Shown here piece after piece: positions 8,343 through 16,839 of a stretch of 36,242 nucleotides of DNA; the stretch's first letter is position 1; each line of letters opens with the position of its first letter. Source of the stretch: JAQUVS01 sp964389735. Lineage in GTDB: Bacteria > Bacillota_I > Bacilli_A > RF39 > UBA660. The DNA lies in the NCBI GenBank assembly GCA_964389735.1, contig CAYMEJ010000005.1:1-36242 (forward strand), in the 5' to 3' direction. A model generated the notes under the pieces. That model worked only from the letters and a program-made list of their open reading frames with translations. It was not told the origin of the DNA and did no database searches. A program made the translations under genes and the position numbers.

Positions 8343-9562
8343 TGGATGAATTAGAAAATAAATATATAGAATTATTGTTGAAGAAATGTTTAAATTTTGA
8401 AAAAAGTAAATCATTATTAATTCATATTGATTTACAGGAACATGAAAAATTTGCAAAAAAAGTAATGACAAAAGCTATTGAGATGGGTATTAAGGATATA
8501 TGTATTTGCGCAAATGATTTAGATGATATACATGACTATTTGGCAACTACAGATCTTGAAGATATAAAATTAAACCCATTAATATCAAGAAGTGATTGGG
8601 ACATATATGCTAAAAAGTGTGGAGGTCTTTTATTTGTTAATTCTGCTGTTCCTGGATTAATGGATGATATTCCAGTGGAAAAAATACAAAAATGGATTTC
8701 AGAACGTGCTAAATCAGAAACATATTATCGAAAATATGTGAAATCATATGATTTTTCTTGGACAATAGCTGCTCTTCCAAATAAGCGTTGGGCTAAATAT
8801 TTATTTCCTAATGATGAAAATGCTTATGAAAAATTATACTTAAATATATTAAAGATGTGTATGGCTGATAAAGATGATCCAGTTAAAGCATGGAATGAAT
8901 ATATTGAACAAAATAATATATATAAAAAGAAATTAAACGATTTAGAAATTACAAAAATGCATTATACAAATTCTTTGGGAACAGATTTATATGTTGAGAA
9001 ACCAAGTAATAATCAATGGATGAATTTAGATAAGAAGTCTACTGTGGGTAGAGATATGATCGTAAATATGCCAAGCTATGAGATTTTTACTACACCTGAT
9101 TGTAGGAAAACTAATGGAATAGTATATTCTAGTAAACCGTTAATATATGGAGATTCTATTATTGAAAATTTTTGTCTTACTTTCTCTAATGGTCAAGTTA
9201 TTGATTGTAAGGCAAAAGTTGGTCAAGATATCTTAGAAAAATTAATATATGAAAATAAGAATGGTGGATTTTTAGGTGAAATAGCCCTTGTTCCACATGA
9301 CTCTCCAATATCAAATACTAATGTTGTATATAATGAAACATTATTTGATGAAAATGCATCATGTCATTTAGCACTTGGTTCAGGCTTTCCAAGAGCTTTT
9401 CCAATATATGATGGAACAAATGAAGATGAAATTATTAAATTAGGATTTAATAAGACTAATGTACATACTGATTTTATGATTGGTACAAGCGATTTAAATA
9501 TTGAGGCTGATACTAATCAAGGTAAAAAACTAATATTTAAAAATGGTAATTTTAATATATAA
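8342..9562 (+). CDS. M29 family (thermophilic-type) aminopeptidase, AmpS/PepS-like
   Basis: A 406-aa cytoplasmic metallo-exopeptidase that removes N-terminal residues from peptides. The family metal ligands are recognisable: Glu247 in NMPSYEIFTTPD, Glu313 and His319 in GEIALVPHDSPIS, His342 in SCHLALG, and His375 with Asp377 in HTDFMIGT. The usual pattern is therefore complete and the enzyme should be active. I chose ATG 8342 (GGAAGG about 10 nt upstream, one-base overlap with the previous stop) over an in-frame TTG at 8324. It ends at a hairpin shared with the convergent YgjV-like gene. Confidence 0.93.
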   Translation: MDELENKYIELLLKKCLNFEKSKSLLIHIDLQEHEKFAKKVMTKAIEMGIKDICICANDLDDIHDYLATTDLEDIKLNPLISRSDWDIYAKKCGGLLFVNSAVPGLMDDIPVEKIQKWISERAKSETYYRKYVKSYDFSWTIAALPNKRWAKYLFPNDENAYEKLYLNILKMCMADKDDPVKAWNEYIEQNNIYKKKLNDLEITKMHYTNSLGTDLYVEKPSNNQWMNLDKKSTVGRDMIVNMPSYEIFTTPDCRKTNGIVYSSKPLIYGDSIIENFCLTFSNGQVIDCKAKVGQDILEKLIYENKNGGFLGEIALVPHDSPISNTNVVYNETLFDENASCHLALGSGFPRAFPIYDGTNEDEIIKLGFNKTNVHTDFMIGTSDLNIEADTNQGKKLIFKNGNFNI

Positions 9563-9563
9563 A

Positions 9564-9600
9564 AAAAGTAGGGGTGTTATTTAACTTCCTACTTTTATTT
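9564..9600. terminator. Bidirectional terminator between aminopeptidase and YgjV-like gene
   Basis: Stem AAAAGTAGG (9564-9572) / CCTACTTTT (9588-9596), 15-nt loop, T-rich on both strands. It separates convergent genes whose stops are 37 nt apart. Confidence 0.75.
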
Positions 9601-10127
9601 TATTGTTCAATAAATTTGATTGTTAATTTTTGCTTTTTATAATATATAAATGCTATATATGAAGTAATCATATCAATGATACAAAGAAGTGATGCAATAT
9701 ATAATGAATAATAGGTATTATATATTAACCATAATATATTAGTAATAATATTGGATATCCTCATACCTTGTTCATTACTATACCAATTACAAAAACAAGC
9801 AATTAATGATGTAATTAGTGGTATGAAATTAAAAATAATTAAATCAGTATCGATTATTAATGCAATTATTCCAGTTATAATGTGTATTGACATACATAGA
9901 TAAAATGGTGTATTTGTCTTATATTTATCTTTCCATACAAAAATTGTATTGCGTAGACATATTGCAGATGAGGCAATGATTGCATTTATCTCTCCTAATA
10001 TTAAATACATTAAAATAGAAATAATACTTGCAATAGCAGTATTTAATAATATGTATTTTTTTCTTCTTATAAAATATGTGATTATATTATATATAACTTG
10101 TATTATTTGAATTATAATTAATAACAT
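9600..10127 (-). CDS. YgjV-family inner membrane protein
   Basis: A 175-aa integral membrane protein, almost entirely hydrophobic, with about six segments. It shows the YgjV-family pattern: a first helix, YFIRRKKYILLNTAIASI, CLRNTIF after the third segment, and a polar CNWYSNEQGMR loop before the last helices. The function of the family is unknown. It is transcribed alone from its own promoter, opposite to all neighbours, and starts with AGGAGA upstream. The family call rests on the motif arrangement and length. Confidence 0.72.
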   Translation of the reverse strand: MLLIIIQIIQVIYNIITYFIRRKKYILLNTAIASIISILMYLILGEINAIIASSAICLRNTIFVWKDKYKTNTPFYLCMSIHIITGIIALIIDTDLIIFNFIPLITSLIACFCNWYSNEQGMRISNIITNILWLIYNTYYSLYIASLLCIIDMITSYIAFIYYKKQKLTIKFIEQ

Positions 10128-10150
10128 TGTATTCTCCTACTTATATTTAG

Positions 10151-10179
10151 AGTATAAAGTTTATTATTATAGATTTCAA
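10151..10179 (-). promoter_or_regulatory. Sigma-A promoter of the YgjV-like gene
   Basis: On the minus strand: TTGAAA (10174-10179), 17-nt spacer, TATACT (10151-10156), 23 nt upstream of the start codon. In the rest of the 10128-10319 interval I see AT-rich sequence with tandem TATAAT-like hexamers near 10210-10221, but no clear -35 for uvrB. Confidence 0.7.
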
Positions 10180-10319
10180 TTATTAATTATTATTTTTTAC
10201 ATAAGTTTACTATAATATAATTTACAGTTCGATATACATTAAATTTATAAATAAAAGTAAAATTAATTGTAAATAATAAAATATATGTTAAACTAGTAAA
10301 TACCAAAAGAGGTGAAAAT

Positions 10320-12269
10320 ATGTTTAAATTAGTGTCGAAATATAAACCAAGTGGTGATCAACCAGAGGCAATAAAGGAATTGGTTCAAGGAATAAATGAT
10401 GGTAAAAAAGAACAAGTGTTATTAGGTGCAACTGGTACTGGTAAAACATTTACTATTGCTAATGTTATTCAAGAAACAAATAAACCTACATTAGTACTTG
10501 CTCATAATAAAACTTTAGCAGGTCAATTATATTCTGAATTAAAGGAATTATTTCCCGAAAATAGGGTTGAATACTTTGTATCATATTATGACTATTTTCA
10601 ACCAGAAGCTTATGTTCCTTCTACTGATACATATATAGAAAAAGATTCTTCAATAAATGATGAAATAGATGAATTAAGACATTCTGCAACTAGTGCTCTT
10701 TTATCAAGAGATGATGTAATAGTAGTATCTTCTGTATCTTGTATATATGGTATAGGTGAAGTTGAAGATTATAAAAGTAAAATGTTAATATTAACTGTTG
10801 GTGATAATATTGAAAGAAATAAAGTATTAACTCAGTTAGTAGAGATGTTATATGAAAGAAATGATTATGATTTTAAGAGAGGTACTTTTAGAGTAAAGGG
10901 TGATGTTGTAGAAATAATTCCTGCATATCAAAGTACTAAAGGTTTAAGAATAGAATTTTTTGGTGATGAAATAGAAAAAATTAGTGAAATAGATGCTCTT
11001 ACAGGAGTAGTTTTGAATAATAAGAAAACAATTAGTTTATTTCCGGCTAGTCACTTTGTAGTTGGTGATGAAAAAAGAATTGAAGCTATTTCTAGAATAA
11101 AAGAAGAATTAAAAGAAAGATTAGAAGTATTAAAAAGTGAAAATAAATTATTGGAATATCAAAGATTAGAACAAAGAACTAATTATGATTTGGAAATGTT
11201 AGAAGCAACTGGTTTTTGTACAGGAGTAGAAAATTATTCTAGACATATGTCTCTAAGAAATGAAGGCGATACTCCTACTACATTAATGGATTTTTTTCCA
11301 AAAGATTATCTGCTTGTTATAGATGAATCACATGTTACAGTTCCACAAGTTAGAGGTATGTATAATGGTGATAGAGCAAGAAAGATGAATTTAGTAGAAT
11401 ATGGTTTTAGACTTCCAAGTGCATTAGATAATAGACCTCTTAAATTTGAAGAATTTGAAAAGAAGATTAATCAAGTTATATATGTTTCTGCAACTCCAGG
11501 TGATTATGAACTTGAAAATGTAAATAATGAAGTTGTTGAACAAATAATTAGACCAACTGGATTATTAGATCCTACTATTGAAATAAGAAAAATAGAAGGT
11601 CAAATAGATGATTTAATCGGTGAAATAAATGATAGAATTTCTAAGGGTGAAAGAACTTTAGTAACAACTTTAACTATAAGAATGGCAGAAGAACTAACTA
11701 ATTATTTAAAACAAGTTGATATCAAAGTAGCATACTTACATAGCGAAGTGAAGACATTAGAAAGAATGCAAATAATAAGAGATTTGCGTTTAGGTAAATA
11801 TGATGTTTTAGTAGGTATAAACTTATTGAGAGAAGGAATTGATATACCAGAGGTTAGTTTAATTGCAATATTAGATGCTGATAAGGAAGGTTTCTTAAGA
11901 AGCTCTAGAAGTTTAATTCAAACTATTGGTAGATGTGCTAGAAATTCAAATGGTCATTGTATTATGTATGCAGATAAATTAACTGATAGTATGAAATATG
12001 CAATGGATGAAACCCAAAGAAGAAGAGATATTCAAATTATGTATAATAAGGAACATAATATAACACCTATTACTATTTCTAAGGACATTAGAGATTTAAT
12101 TAGAAATGTTGATGAAACTGAAAAACCAATTAATAAAAAACAAACTAAATTGGAAAAAGAAAAAACAATCGAATCTCTTGAACAAGAAATGAAATTAGCT
12201 GCAAAAGAACTAGATTTTGAAAGAGCTATGGAACTTAGAGATATATTATTTGAATTAAAGAGTGAGTAA
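10320..12269 (+). CDS. uvrB: UvrABC excinuclease subunit B
   Basis: The helicase-like damage-verification subunit of nucleotide excision repair; it receives DNA from UvrA and recruits UvrC. At 649 aa it is a normal length. Walker A is GATGTGKT (residues 36-43). The beta-hairpin YYDYFQPEAYVPSTDTYIEKD follows, then the DEAD-like box VIDESH, motif V/VI residues (LREGIDIP, QTIGRCARN) and a C-terminal UVR domain (KELDFERAMELRD) that contacts UvrC. RBS GAGGTG precedes the start. The radical SAM gene follows 5 nt later. uvrA is nearby but not adjacent, being separated by two extra genes. Confidence 0.98.
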   Translation: MFKLVSKYKPSGDQPEAIKELVQGINDGKKEQVLLGATGTGKTFTIANVIQETNKPTLVLAHNKTLAGQLYSELKELFPENRVEYFVSYYDYFQPEAYVPSTDTYIEKDSSINDEIDELRHSATSALLSRDDVIVVSSVSCIYGIGEVEDYKSKMLILTVGDNIERNKVLTQLVEMLYERNDYDFKRGTFRVKGDVVEIIPAYQSTKGLRIEFFGDEIEKISEIDALTGVVLNNKKTISLFPASHFVVGDEKRIEAISRIKEELKERLEVLKSENKLLEYQRLEQRTNYDLEMLEATGFCTGVENYSRHMSLRNEGDTPTTLMDFFPKDYLLVIDESHVTVPQVRGMYNGDRARKMNLVEYGFRLPSALDNRPLKFEEFEKKINQVIYVSATPGDYELENVNNEVVEQIIRPTGLLDPTIEIRKIEGQIDDLIGEINDRISKGERTLVTTLTIRMAEELTNYLKQVDIKVAYLHSEVKTLERMQIIRDLRLGKYDVLVGINLLREGIDIPEVSLIAILDADKEGFLRSSRSLIQTIGRCARNSNGHCIMYADKLTDSMKYAMDETQRRRDIQIMYNKEHNITPITISKDIRDLIRNVDETEKPINKKQTKLEKEKTIESLEQEMKLAAKELDFERAMELRDILFELKSE

Positions 12270-12274
12270 GAATT

Positions 12275-13111
12275 ATGAAGTTTAATAAAATATATGTGGA
12301 AATAACAAATGCATGTAATTTGAATTGTTCATTTTGTTCTAAAACAAATAGGAAAATAAAAAGTTTAAGTATTAAAGAGTTCGAAACAATTATGAAGAGA
12401 ATAGATAATTATACTGATTATATCTACTTACATATTAAGGGTGAACCTTTATTACATAAAGATTTTCATAAAATATTATTGATTGCTAAAAAATATAATA
12501 AGCATGTTAATATAACTACTAATGGAACTTTATTGAAGGAACATGTTAATGATATTATTGATAGTGATATTGTTAGGCAAATAAATATTTCTTTACATTG
12601 TGAGAATTCTAAGGATAAGTATTTAGTAGATATATTTGATTCTGTTGATATATTATCAAAGAATATAAATATTGTTTATAGATTTTGGACTTTAAATGAT
12701 TATTCTATTGATAGTAAAGAATATGAAATTATAAATCAAATAATTAGTCATTATAATTTATCAACAGAAATTGTTAATAAAATATATATTGATAAGAATA
12801 TTAGTATTGCAAAAAATATTTATATCAATAAAGATAATAAATTTATTTGGCCTGATGTCGATAATGATTATTTGCAAGAAAGCGGTTATTGTTATGCTCT
12901 TAATAAACAATTGGGTATTTTGTCGGATGGAACAGTTGTACCTTGTTGTTTAGATTGTGAGGGCGTAATAAATTTAGGAAATATTTTTAATTGTGAAATG
13001 AAAGATATTTTATCAACAGAAAAAGTTGATAAAATAATTAATGGATTTAGAAATAGAAAAGTTTCTGAAAACCTTTGTAAACATTGTTCGTTTAAGGGTA
13101 AATTTGATTGA
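12275..13111 (+). CDS. Radical SAM/SPASM domain protein
   Basis: A 278-aa protein. C14-x3-C18-x2-C21 (NACNLNCSFC) is a canonical radical SAM cluster motif. KGEPLLHKDF corresponds to the GGEPLL region and TTNGTLL to a SAM-binding strand. The C-terminal half carries a short SPASM-type auxiliary-cluster set: GYCY, ILSDGTVVPCCLDCEG, NLGNI and LCKHC. Most SPASM enzymes modify peptides or proteins, but some do not. It follows uvrB by 5 nt and is probably co-transcribed with it. Its TGA stop lies inside the -35 region of the next promoter. No obvious precursor peptide is adjacent, so the substrate is open. Confidence 0.9.
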   Translation: MKFNKIYVEITNACNLNCSFCSKTNRKIKSLSIKEFETIMKRIDNYTDYIYLHIKGEPLLHKDFHKILLIAKKYNKHVNITTNGTLLKEHVNDIIDSDIVRQINISLHCENSKDKYLVDIFDSVDILSKNINIVYRFWTLNDYSIDSKEYEIINQIISHYNLSTEIVNKIYIDKNISIAKNIYINKDNKFIWPDVDNDYLQESGYCYALNKQLGILSDGTVVPCCLDCEGVINLGNIFNCEMKDILSTEKVDKIINGFRNRKVSENLCKHCSFKGKFD

Positions 13112-13136
13112 CAAAATGATGATAATATGATATTAT
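13108..13136 (+). promoter_or_regulatory. Strong sigma-A promoter of the 108-aa gene
   Basis: Consensus TTGACA (13108-13113), 17-nt spacer, TATTAT (13131-13136). The -35 overlaps the TGA stop of the radical SAM gene. Confidence 0.85.
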
Positions 13137-13140
13137 ACTT

Positions 13141-13160
13141 CTCCTAAGAGAAATTAGGGG
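13141..13160 (+). promoter_or_regulatory. 5' UTR hairpin before the 108-aa gene
   Basis: CTCCTAA / TTAGGGG arms, 7 bp with one T-G pair and a 6-nt loop, at the predicted transcript start and directly before the RBS TGGAGGT. It could stabilise the mRNA end or influence ribosome access; which is not visible. Confidence 0.5.
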
Positions 13161-13172
13161 TGGAGGTATAAT

Positions 13173-13499
13173 ATGAATAATATAATATTATATAATGCAA
13201 AAAATATATATTTAGGATATGTGGATACAATAAATACAAATGCATATGTTGGTGAAGATAATCTAAAACCTAAAGTAATAAAATTAAAGAAAACAGGAAT
13301 TGATAGTAATGGTGTTATTCAATATGAACCATTAGAAACTCCAAATGAATATTATAATATTCATGAAGTTAAGCCGTTAACAAATTATATGTTACCTTAT
13401 GAACCAAATCTTCTTACAAAGAAAAAAATAAATCAAATTGTAAAGAGAACAGGGATGCCAGAAGTAAGTAAAGTATTGTCAAAGAAAATTGCTAGTTAG
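13173..13499 (+). CDS. Hypothetical protein, 108 aa
   Basis: Not recognised. A small soluble protein without cysteine, signal peptide or membrane segment. The N-terminal 20 residues alternate hydrophobic and polar residues as a beta strand pair would. The middle is rich in Tyr, Asn, Glu and Pro, and the C-terminus (KKKINQIVKRTGMPEVSKVL) is basic and helical, possibly a nucleic-acid or protein contact. It has its own near-consensus promoter, a 5' hairpin, a strong RBS (GGAGGT) and its own terminator, which suggests substantial expression for such a small gene. It lies between uvrB-radical SAM and uvrA. Confidence 0.75.
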   Translation: MNNIILYNAKNIYLGYVDTINTNAYVGEDNLKPKVIKLKKTGIDSNGVIQYEPLETPNEYYNIHEVKPLTNYMLPYEPNLLTKKKINQIVKRTGMPEVSKVLSKKIAS

Positions 13500-13512
13500 G
13501 CAATTTTTTTAA
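13485..13512 (+). terminator. Terminator of the 108-aa gene, overlapping its stop codon
   Basis: Perfect 8-bp stem AAAATTGC (13485-13492) / GCAATTTT (13500-13507) followed by a T tract. The 7-nt loop TAGTTAG holds the TAG stop (13497-13499), so the left arm is coding sequence. Confidence 0.88.
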
Positions 13513-13518
13513 TTTATA

Positions 13519-13547
13519 TTGTAAAACATTTGTTCTAGTGATATAAT
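13519..13547 (+). promoter_or_regulatory. uvrA promoter P1
   Basis: TTGTAA (13519-13524), 17-nt spacer, TATAAT (13542-13547). A DinR/LexA-like palindrome fills part of the spacer. Confidence 0.65.
13523..13536 (+). promoter_or_regulatory. Candidate LexA/DinR operator upstream of uvrA
   Basis: AAAACATTTGTTCT matches the Gram-positive SOS box consensus CGAACATATGTTCG at 10 of 14 positions and the core GAAC-N4-GTTC at 7 of 8. It lies between -35 and -10 of P1, a typical repressor position, and uvrA is SOS-regulated in B. subtilis. The lexA gene is not in the window. Confidence 0.45.
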
Positions 13548-13579
13548 ATAAATGTTTATGCAATAAAATAAAAAAATAG

Positions 13580-13588
13580 TGGTATAAT
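13580..13588 (+). promoter_or_regulatory. uvrA promoter P2 (extended -10)
   Basis: TGGTATAAT, a consensus -10 with the TGn extension, 20 nt before the uvrA ATG and without a clear -35. Confidence 0.5.
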
Positions 13589-13608
13589 ATAGAACAGGTG
13601 GAATTAGT

Positions 13609-16416
13609 ATGGATAAAATAATAGTAAAAGGTGCAAGAGAAAATAACTTAAAGAATATAGACATTGAATTGCCAAAAAATAAATTAATAGTAATGACAGG
13701 TGTATCAGGTTCTGGAAAAAGCTCTTTAGCTTTTGATACAATATATGCAGAGGGTCAAAGAAGATATGTTGAGTCATTATCAGCATATGCTAGGCAATTT
13801 TTAGGTGGAACTAGTAAACCAGATGTTGATTCTATTGAAGGATTGAGTCCTTCTATTAGTATTGATCAAAAAACTACGAATAAAAATCCAAGATCTACTG
13901 TTGGTACAGTAACAGAAATATATGATTATTTAAGACTTTTATTTGCGAGAATAGGTGTTCCGTATTGCCCTAATCATCATATTCCTATTTCTTCTCAATC
14001 AGTAGAAGAAATGGTAAATAAGGTTTTAGAGTATGATGAAGGTACTAAATTAGTAATATTAGCGCCTATTGTTCATGGAGAAAAAGGCACTCATAAAGAT
14101 ATCATAGATAAATTAAGAAAAGAAGGGTATGTAAGAATACGTGCTAATGGTGAAATCCATGATATTAATGATGAAATAGAATTTGATAAAAATAAAAAAG
14201 ATAATATTGATGTTGTAATTGATAGAATTGTAATTAAAGATGGTGTTAGAAGTAGATTATATGAATCTATGGAAAATGCTCTTAATTTATCAAATGGAAA
14301 AGTTGTTGTAGATATATTAGGTGATAAAGAATTGGTGTTTTCAGAATCATTTGCATGTCCATATTGTGATTTTTCATTACCTGAATTGGAACCAAGAATA
14401 TTTAGCTTTAATGCTCCATATGGTGCATGTCTAGATTGTAAAGGATTGGGCTTTAAATTAAGTATCGATTATGATTTAGTAGTTCCTGATAAAAACAAAT
14501 CTATAAAAGAAGGGGCTTTTGTAACATTAAGTGATGATCAGGACGGCATTTACTTTAAAAGATTAGAAGCTGTATGTAATCATTATAAGATAGATATGGA
14601 TAAAAAATTATCAAAAATGAGTAAGAAAGATTTAAATATAGTTTTATATGGAAGTGATGAATTGATTCATTTTAATTATAGAACAAAGGGTGGTAATACT
14701 ACTGATAATTATGATTATTATGAAGGTATATTAACTAATTTAGAAAGACGTTATATGGAAACATCAAGTGAATGGATTAGAGATTGGTTAGAAAATTATA
14801 TGATAGAAACTACATGTGAAACTTGTCATGGAGCAAGATTGTCAGATGGTGTTTTGTCAGTTTTAATAAATGGTAAAAATATATATGAAATTACTTGTAT
14901 GAGTATTAAACAATTAGTAAATTTTTTTGATAAATTAAAATTAACAAAGGAGCAACAAGAAATATCAGGTTTATTAATAAAAGAAATAAAATCAAGATTA
15001 GATTTTTTAAAGAATGTTGGATTGGAGTATTTAACATTAAATAGAATGGCTGGAACTTTATCAGGTGGAGAATCTCAAAGAATTAGACTTGCAACACAAA
15101 TAGGGTCAAAATTAACTGGAGTTTTATATGTATTAGATGAACCAAGCATTGGTCTTCATCAAAAAGATAATGAAAAATTGATTAAGTCTTTAAAAGAAAT
15201 GAGAGATTTGGGAAATACTTTAATTGTTGTTGAACATGATACTGATACTATGCTGGCTTCTGATTATTTAGTAGATATTGGTCCTGGTGCTGGAGATAAT
15301 GGTGGTGAAGTTATTGCAGTAGGTACACCGACTGAGGTAATGAAAAACGAAAAAAGTATAACGGGTAGATATTTATCTGGAAAAGAAGTAATAGAAGTTC
15401 CAGAAAAGAGAAGAAAAGGTAATGGTAAGTTTATTGAAATAAAAGGTGCTTCTGAAAATAATTTAAAAGATATTGATGTAAAAATACCATTAGGAGTATT
15501 AAATTGTGTTACAGGAGTATCGGGAAGTGGAAAGAGTACATTAATTAATCAAATTTTATGTAGGGCAGTATCTACAAATTTATATAACTCAAAAGATAAG
15601 CCTGGTAAATTTAAAAAGATATTAGGTTTAGAAAATATTGATAAAATAGTTGAAATATCACAAAATCCTATTGGCAGAACACCTAGAAGTAATCCAGCTA
15701 CTTATACTGGAGTATTTGATGAGATAAGAGATTTATTTACTAATACTAAGGAAGCAAAGATGCTTGGTTATGAAAAAAACAGATTTTCATTTAATGTAAA
15801 AGGTGGTAGATGTGAAGCTTGTAGAGGTGATGGTGTAAGAAAAATAGAAATGCATTTTCTCCCTGATGTTTATGTTCCTTGTGAAGTTTGTCATGGGACA
15901 AGGTATAATAGTGAAACGTTAGGAATAAGATATAAAGATAAAAATATTGCTGATGTTTTAAATATGAGAGTAACAGAAGCATTAAGTTTTTTTGAAAATG
16001 TACCAAAAATAAAATCTAAGTTACAAGTTTTAGAAGATGTAGGAATTGGATACGTAAAACTTGGTCAAAATGCGGTTACATTATCAGGTGGCGAAGCTGG
16101 TAAAGTAAAGTTATCTAAAGAATTACAAAAGAAGGCAACAGGTAAAACTTTATTTGTTATGGATGAACCTACAACTGGTTTGCATTCTAGTGATATAAAG
16201 AGATTACTTGCAATATTTCAAAAAATAGTAGATAATGGTGATACAGTAATTGTTATTGAACATAATTTAGATGTTATAAAGGTAGCAGATAATATAATTG
16301 ATTTAGGACCTGAAGGTGGAGATAATGGTGGTACAATAGTTGCAACTGGAACTCCAGAAAAAATAGCAAAGGTTAAAGAATCATATACTGGAGAATTTTT
16401 GAAAAAAATATTATAG
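13609..16416 (+). CDS. uvrA: UvrABC excinuclease subunit A
   Basis: The damage-sensing ATPase of nucleotide excision repair; a UvrA dimer loads UvrB onto lesions. At 935 aa it is a usual length. There are two ABC-type ATPase halves: Walker A GVSGSGKSS near residue 31 and GVSGSGKST near residue 640, with signature motifs LSGGESQR and LSGGEAGK and Walker B strands VLDEPSIGLH and VMDEPTTGLH. Zinc-binding cysteine pairs are CPYC...CLDC and CEAC...CEVC, and an extra CETC pair lies in the insertion region. RBS AGGTGG. The YvlD-like gene follows almost directly, within what looks like one operon through lgt. Confidence 0.98.
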   Translation: MDKIIVKGARENNLKNIDIELPKNKLIVMTGVSGSGKSSLAFDTIYAEGQRRYVESLSAYARQFLGGTSKPDVDSIEGLSPSISIDQKTTNKNPRSTVGTVTEIYDYLRLLFARIGVPYCPNHHIPISSQSVEEMVNKVLEYDEGTKLVILAPIVHGEKGTHKDIIDKLRKEGYVRIRANGEIHDINDEIEFDKNKKDNIDVVIDRIVIKDGVRSRLYESMENALNLSNGKVVVDILGDKELVFSESFACPYCDFSLPELEPRIFSFNAPYGACLDCKGLGFKLSIDYDLVVPDKNKSIKEGAFVTLSDDQDGIYFKRLEAVCNHYKIDMDKKLSKMSKKDLNIVLYGSDELIHFNYRTKGGNTTDNYDYYEGILTNLERRYMETSSEWIRDWLENYMIETTCETCHGARLSDGVLSVLINGKNIYEITCMSIKQLVNFFDKLKLTKEQQEISGLLIKEIKSRLDFLKNVGLEYLTLNRMAGTLSGGESQRIRLATQIGSKLTGVLYVLDEPSIGLHQKDNEKLIKSLKEMRDLGNTLIVVEHDTDTMLASDYLVDIGPGAGDNGGEVIAVGTPTEVMKNEKSITGRYLSGKEVIEVPEKRRKGNGKFIEIKGASENNLKDIDVKIPLGVLNCVTGVSGSGKSTLINQILCRAVSTNLYNSKDKPGKFKKILGLENIDKIVEISQNPIGRTPRSNPATYTGVFDEIRDLFTNTKEAKMLGYEKNRFSFNVKGGRCEACRGDGVRKIEMHFLPDVYVPCEVCHGTRYNSETLGIRYKDKNIADVLNMRVTEALSFFENVPKIKSKLQVLEDVGIGYVKLGQNAVTLSGGEAGKVKLSKELQKKATGKTLFVMDEPTTGLHSSDIKRLLAIFQKIVDNGDTVIVIEHNLDVIKVADNIIDLGPEGGDNGGTIVATGTPEKIAKVKESYTGEFLKKIL

Positions 16417-16425
16417 GTGAGAGAA

Positions 16426-16839
16426 ATGAATAAAGATAAAAATGCTATAATTAGAATAATTGAATGGGTTATTCATATTGTTGTTTATTCTATTGTATTA
16501 TTATTAATGTCTTGCTGTTTTAAATCTTTTACTATTGATTATAGTTATTTTGGTTTATTTGCAATAGTAGCAGTGGTAATAATATATTTACTTAATTTAA
16601 CTATTAAACCAATAATTGTGTTTTTAACTTTACCAATTACAGGTTTAACATTAGGATTATTTTATCCAGCAATTAATTTATTTATATTAAAATTGACTGA
16701 TTGGATATTAGGTAAATACTTTGATATAGATGGTTTATTAGCACCTTTCTTTATAGCTATTTTAATTTCGCTTATTAATATTATTATAGATGAAATAATT
16801 ATAAAACCATTAATTAGGAGGTTGAAGAAAAATGGATAG
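16426..16839 (+). CDS. Small membrane protein, phage-holin-4 superfamily (YvlD-like)
   Basis: A 137-aa protein with four hydrophobic segments, a basic N-terminus and a basic C-terminal tail (KPLIRRLKKNG). NLTIKPIIVFLTLPITGLTLGLF is the family hallmark (Lys-Pro followed by Leu-Pro). The family is named after phage holins but is mostly chromosomal and of unknown function. I place the start at ATG 16426, with AGGTGA five nt upstream and overlapping the uvrA stop; a GTG at 16417 is less likely. It overlaps lgt by 8 nt. In B. subtilis yvlD lies just before hprK-lgt, so this matches by position as well. Confidence 0.82.
   Translation: MNKDKNAIIRIIEWVIHIVVYSIVLLLMSCCFKSFTIDYSYFGLFAIVAVVIIYLLNLTIKPIIVFLTLPITGLTLGLFYPAINLFILKLTDWILGKYFDIDGLLAPFFIAILISLINIIIDEIIIKPLIRRLKKNG

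Noticed and set aside
10227..10231. GTTCG half-site upstream of uvrB as a LexA box
   Set aside because: The other half-site is absent (1 of 5 bases matches), unlike the uvrA site.
12275..13499. RiPP cluster formed by the SPASM enzyme and the 108-aa protein
   Set aside because: The small protein has no Cys, leader-core pattern or Gly-Gly site, and no transporter or protease gene is adjacent. A protein-modification relationship remains possible.
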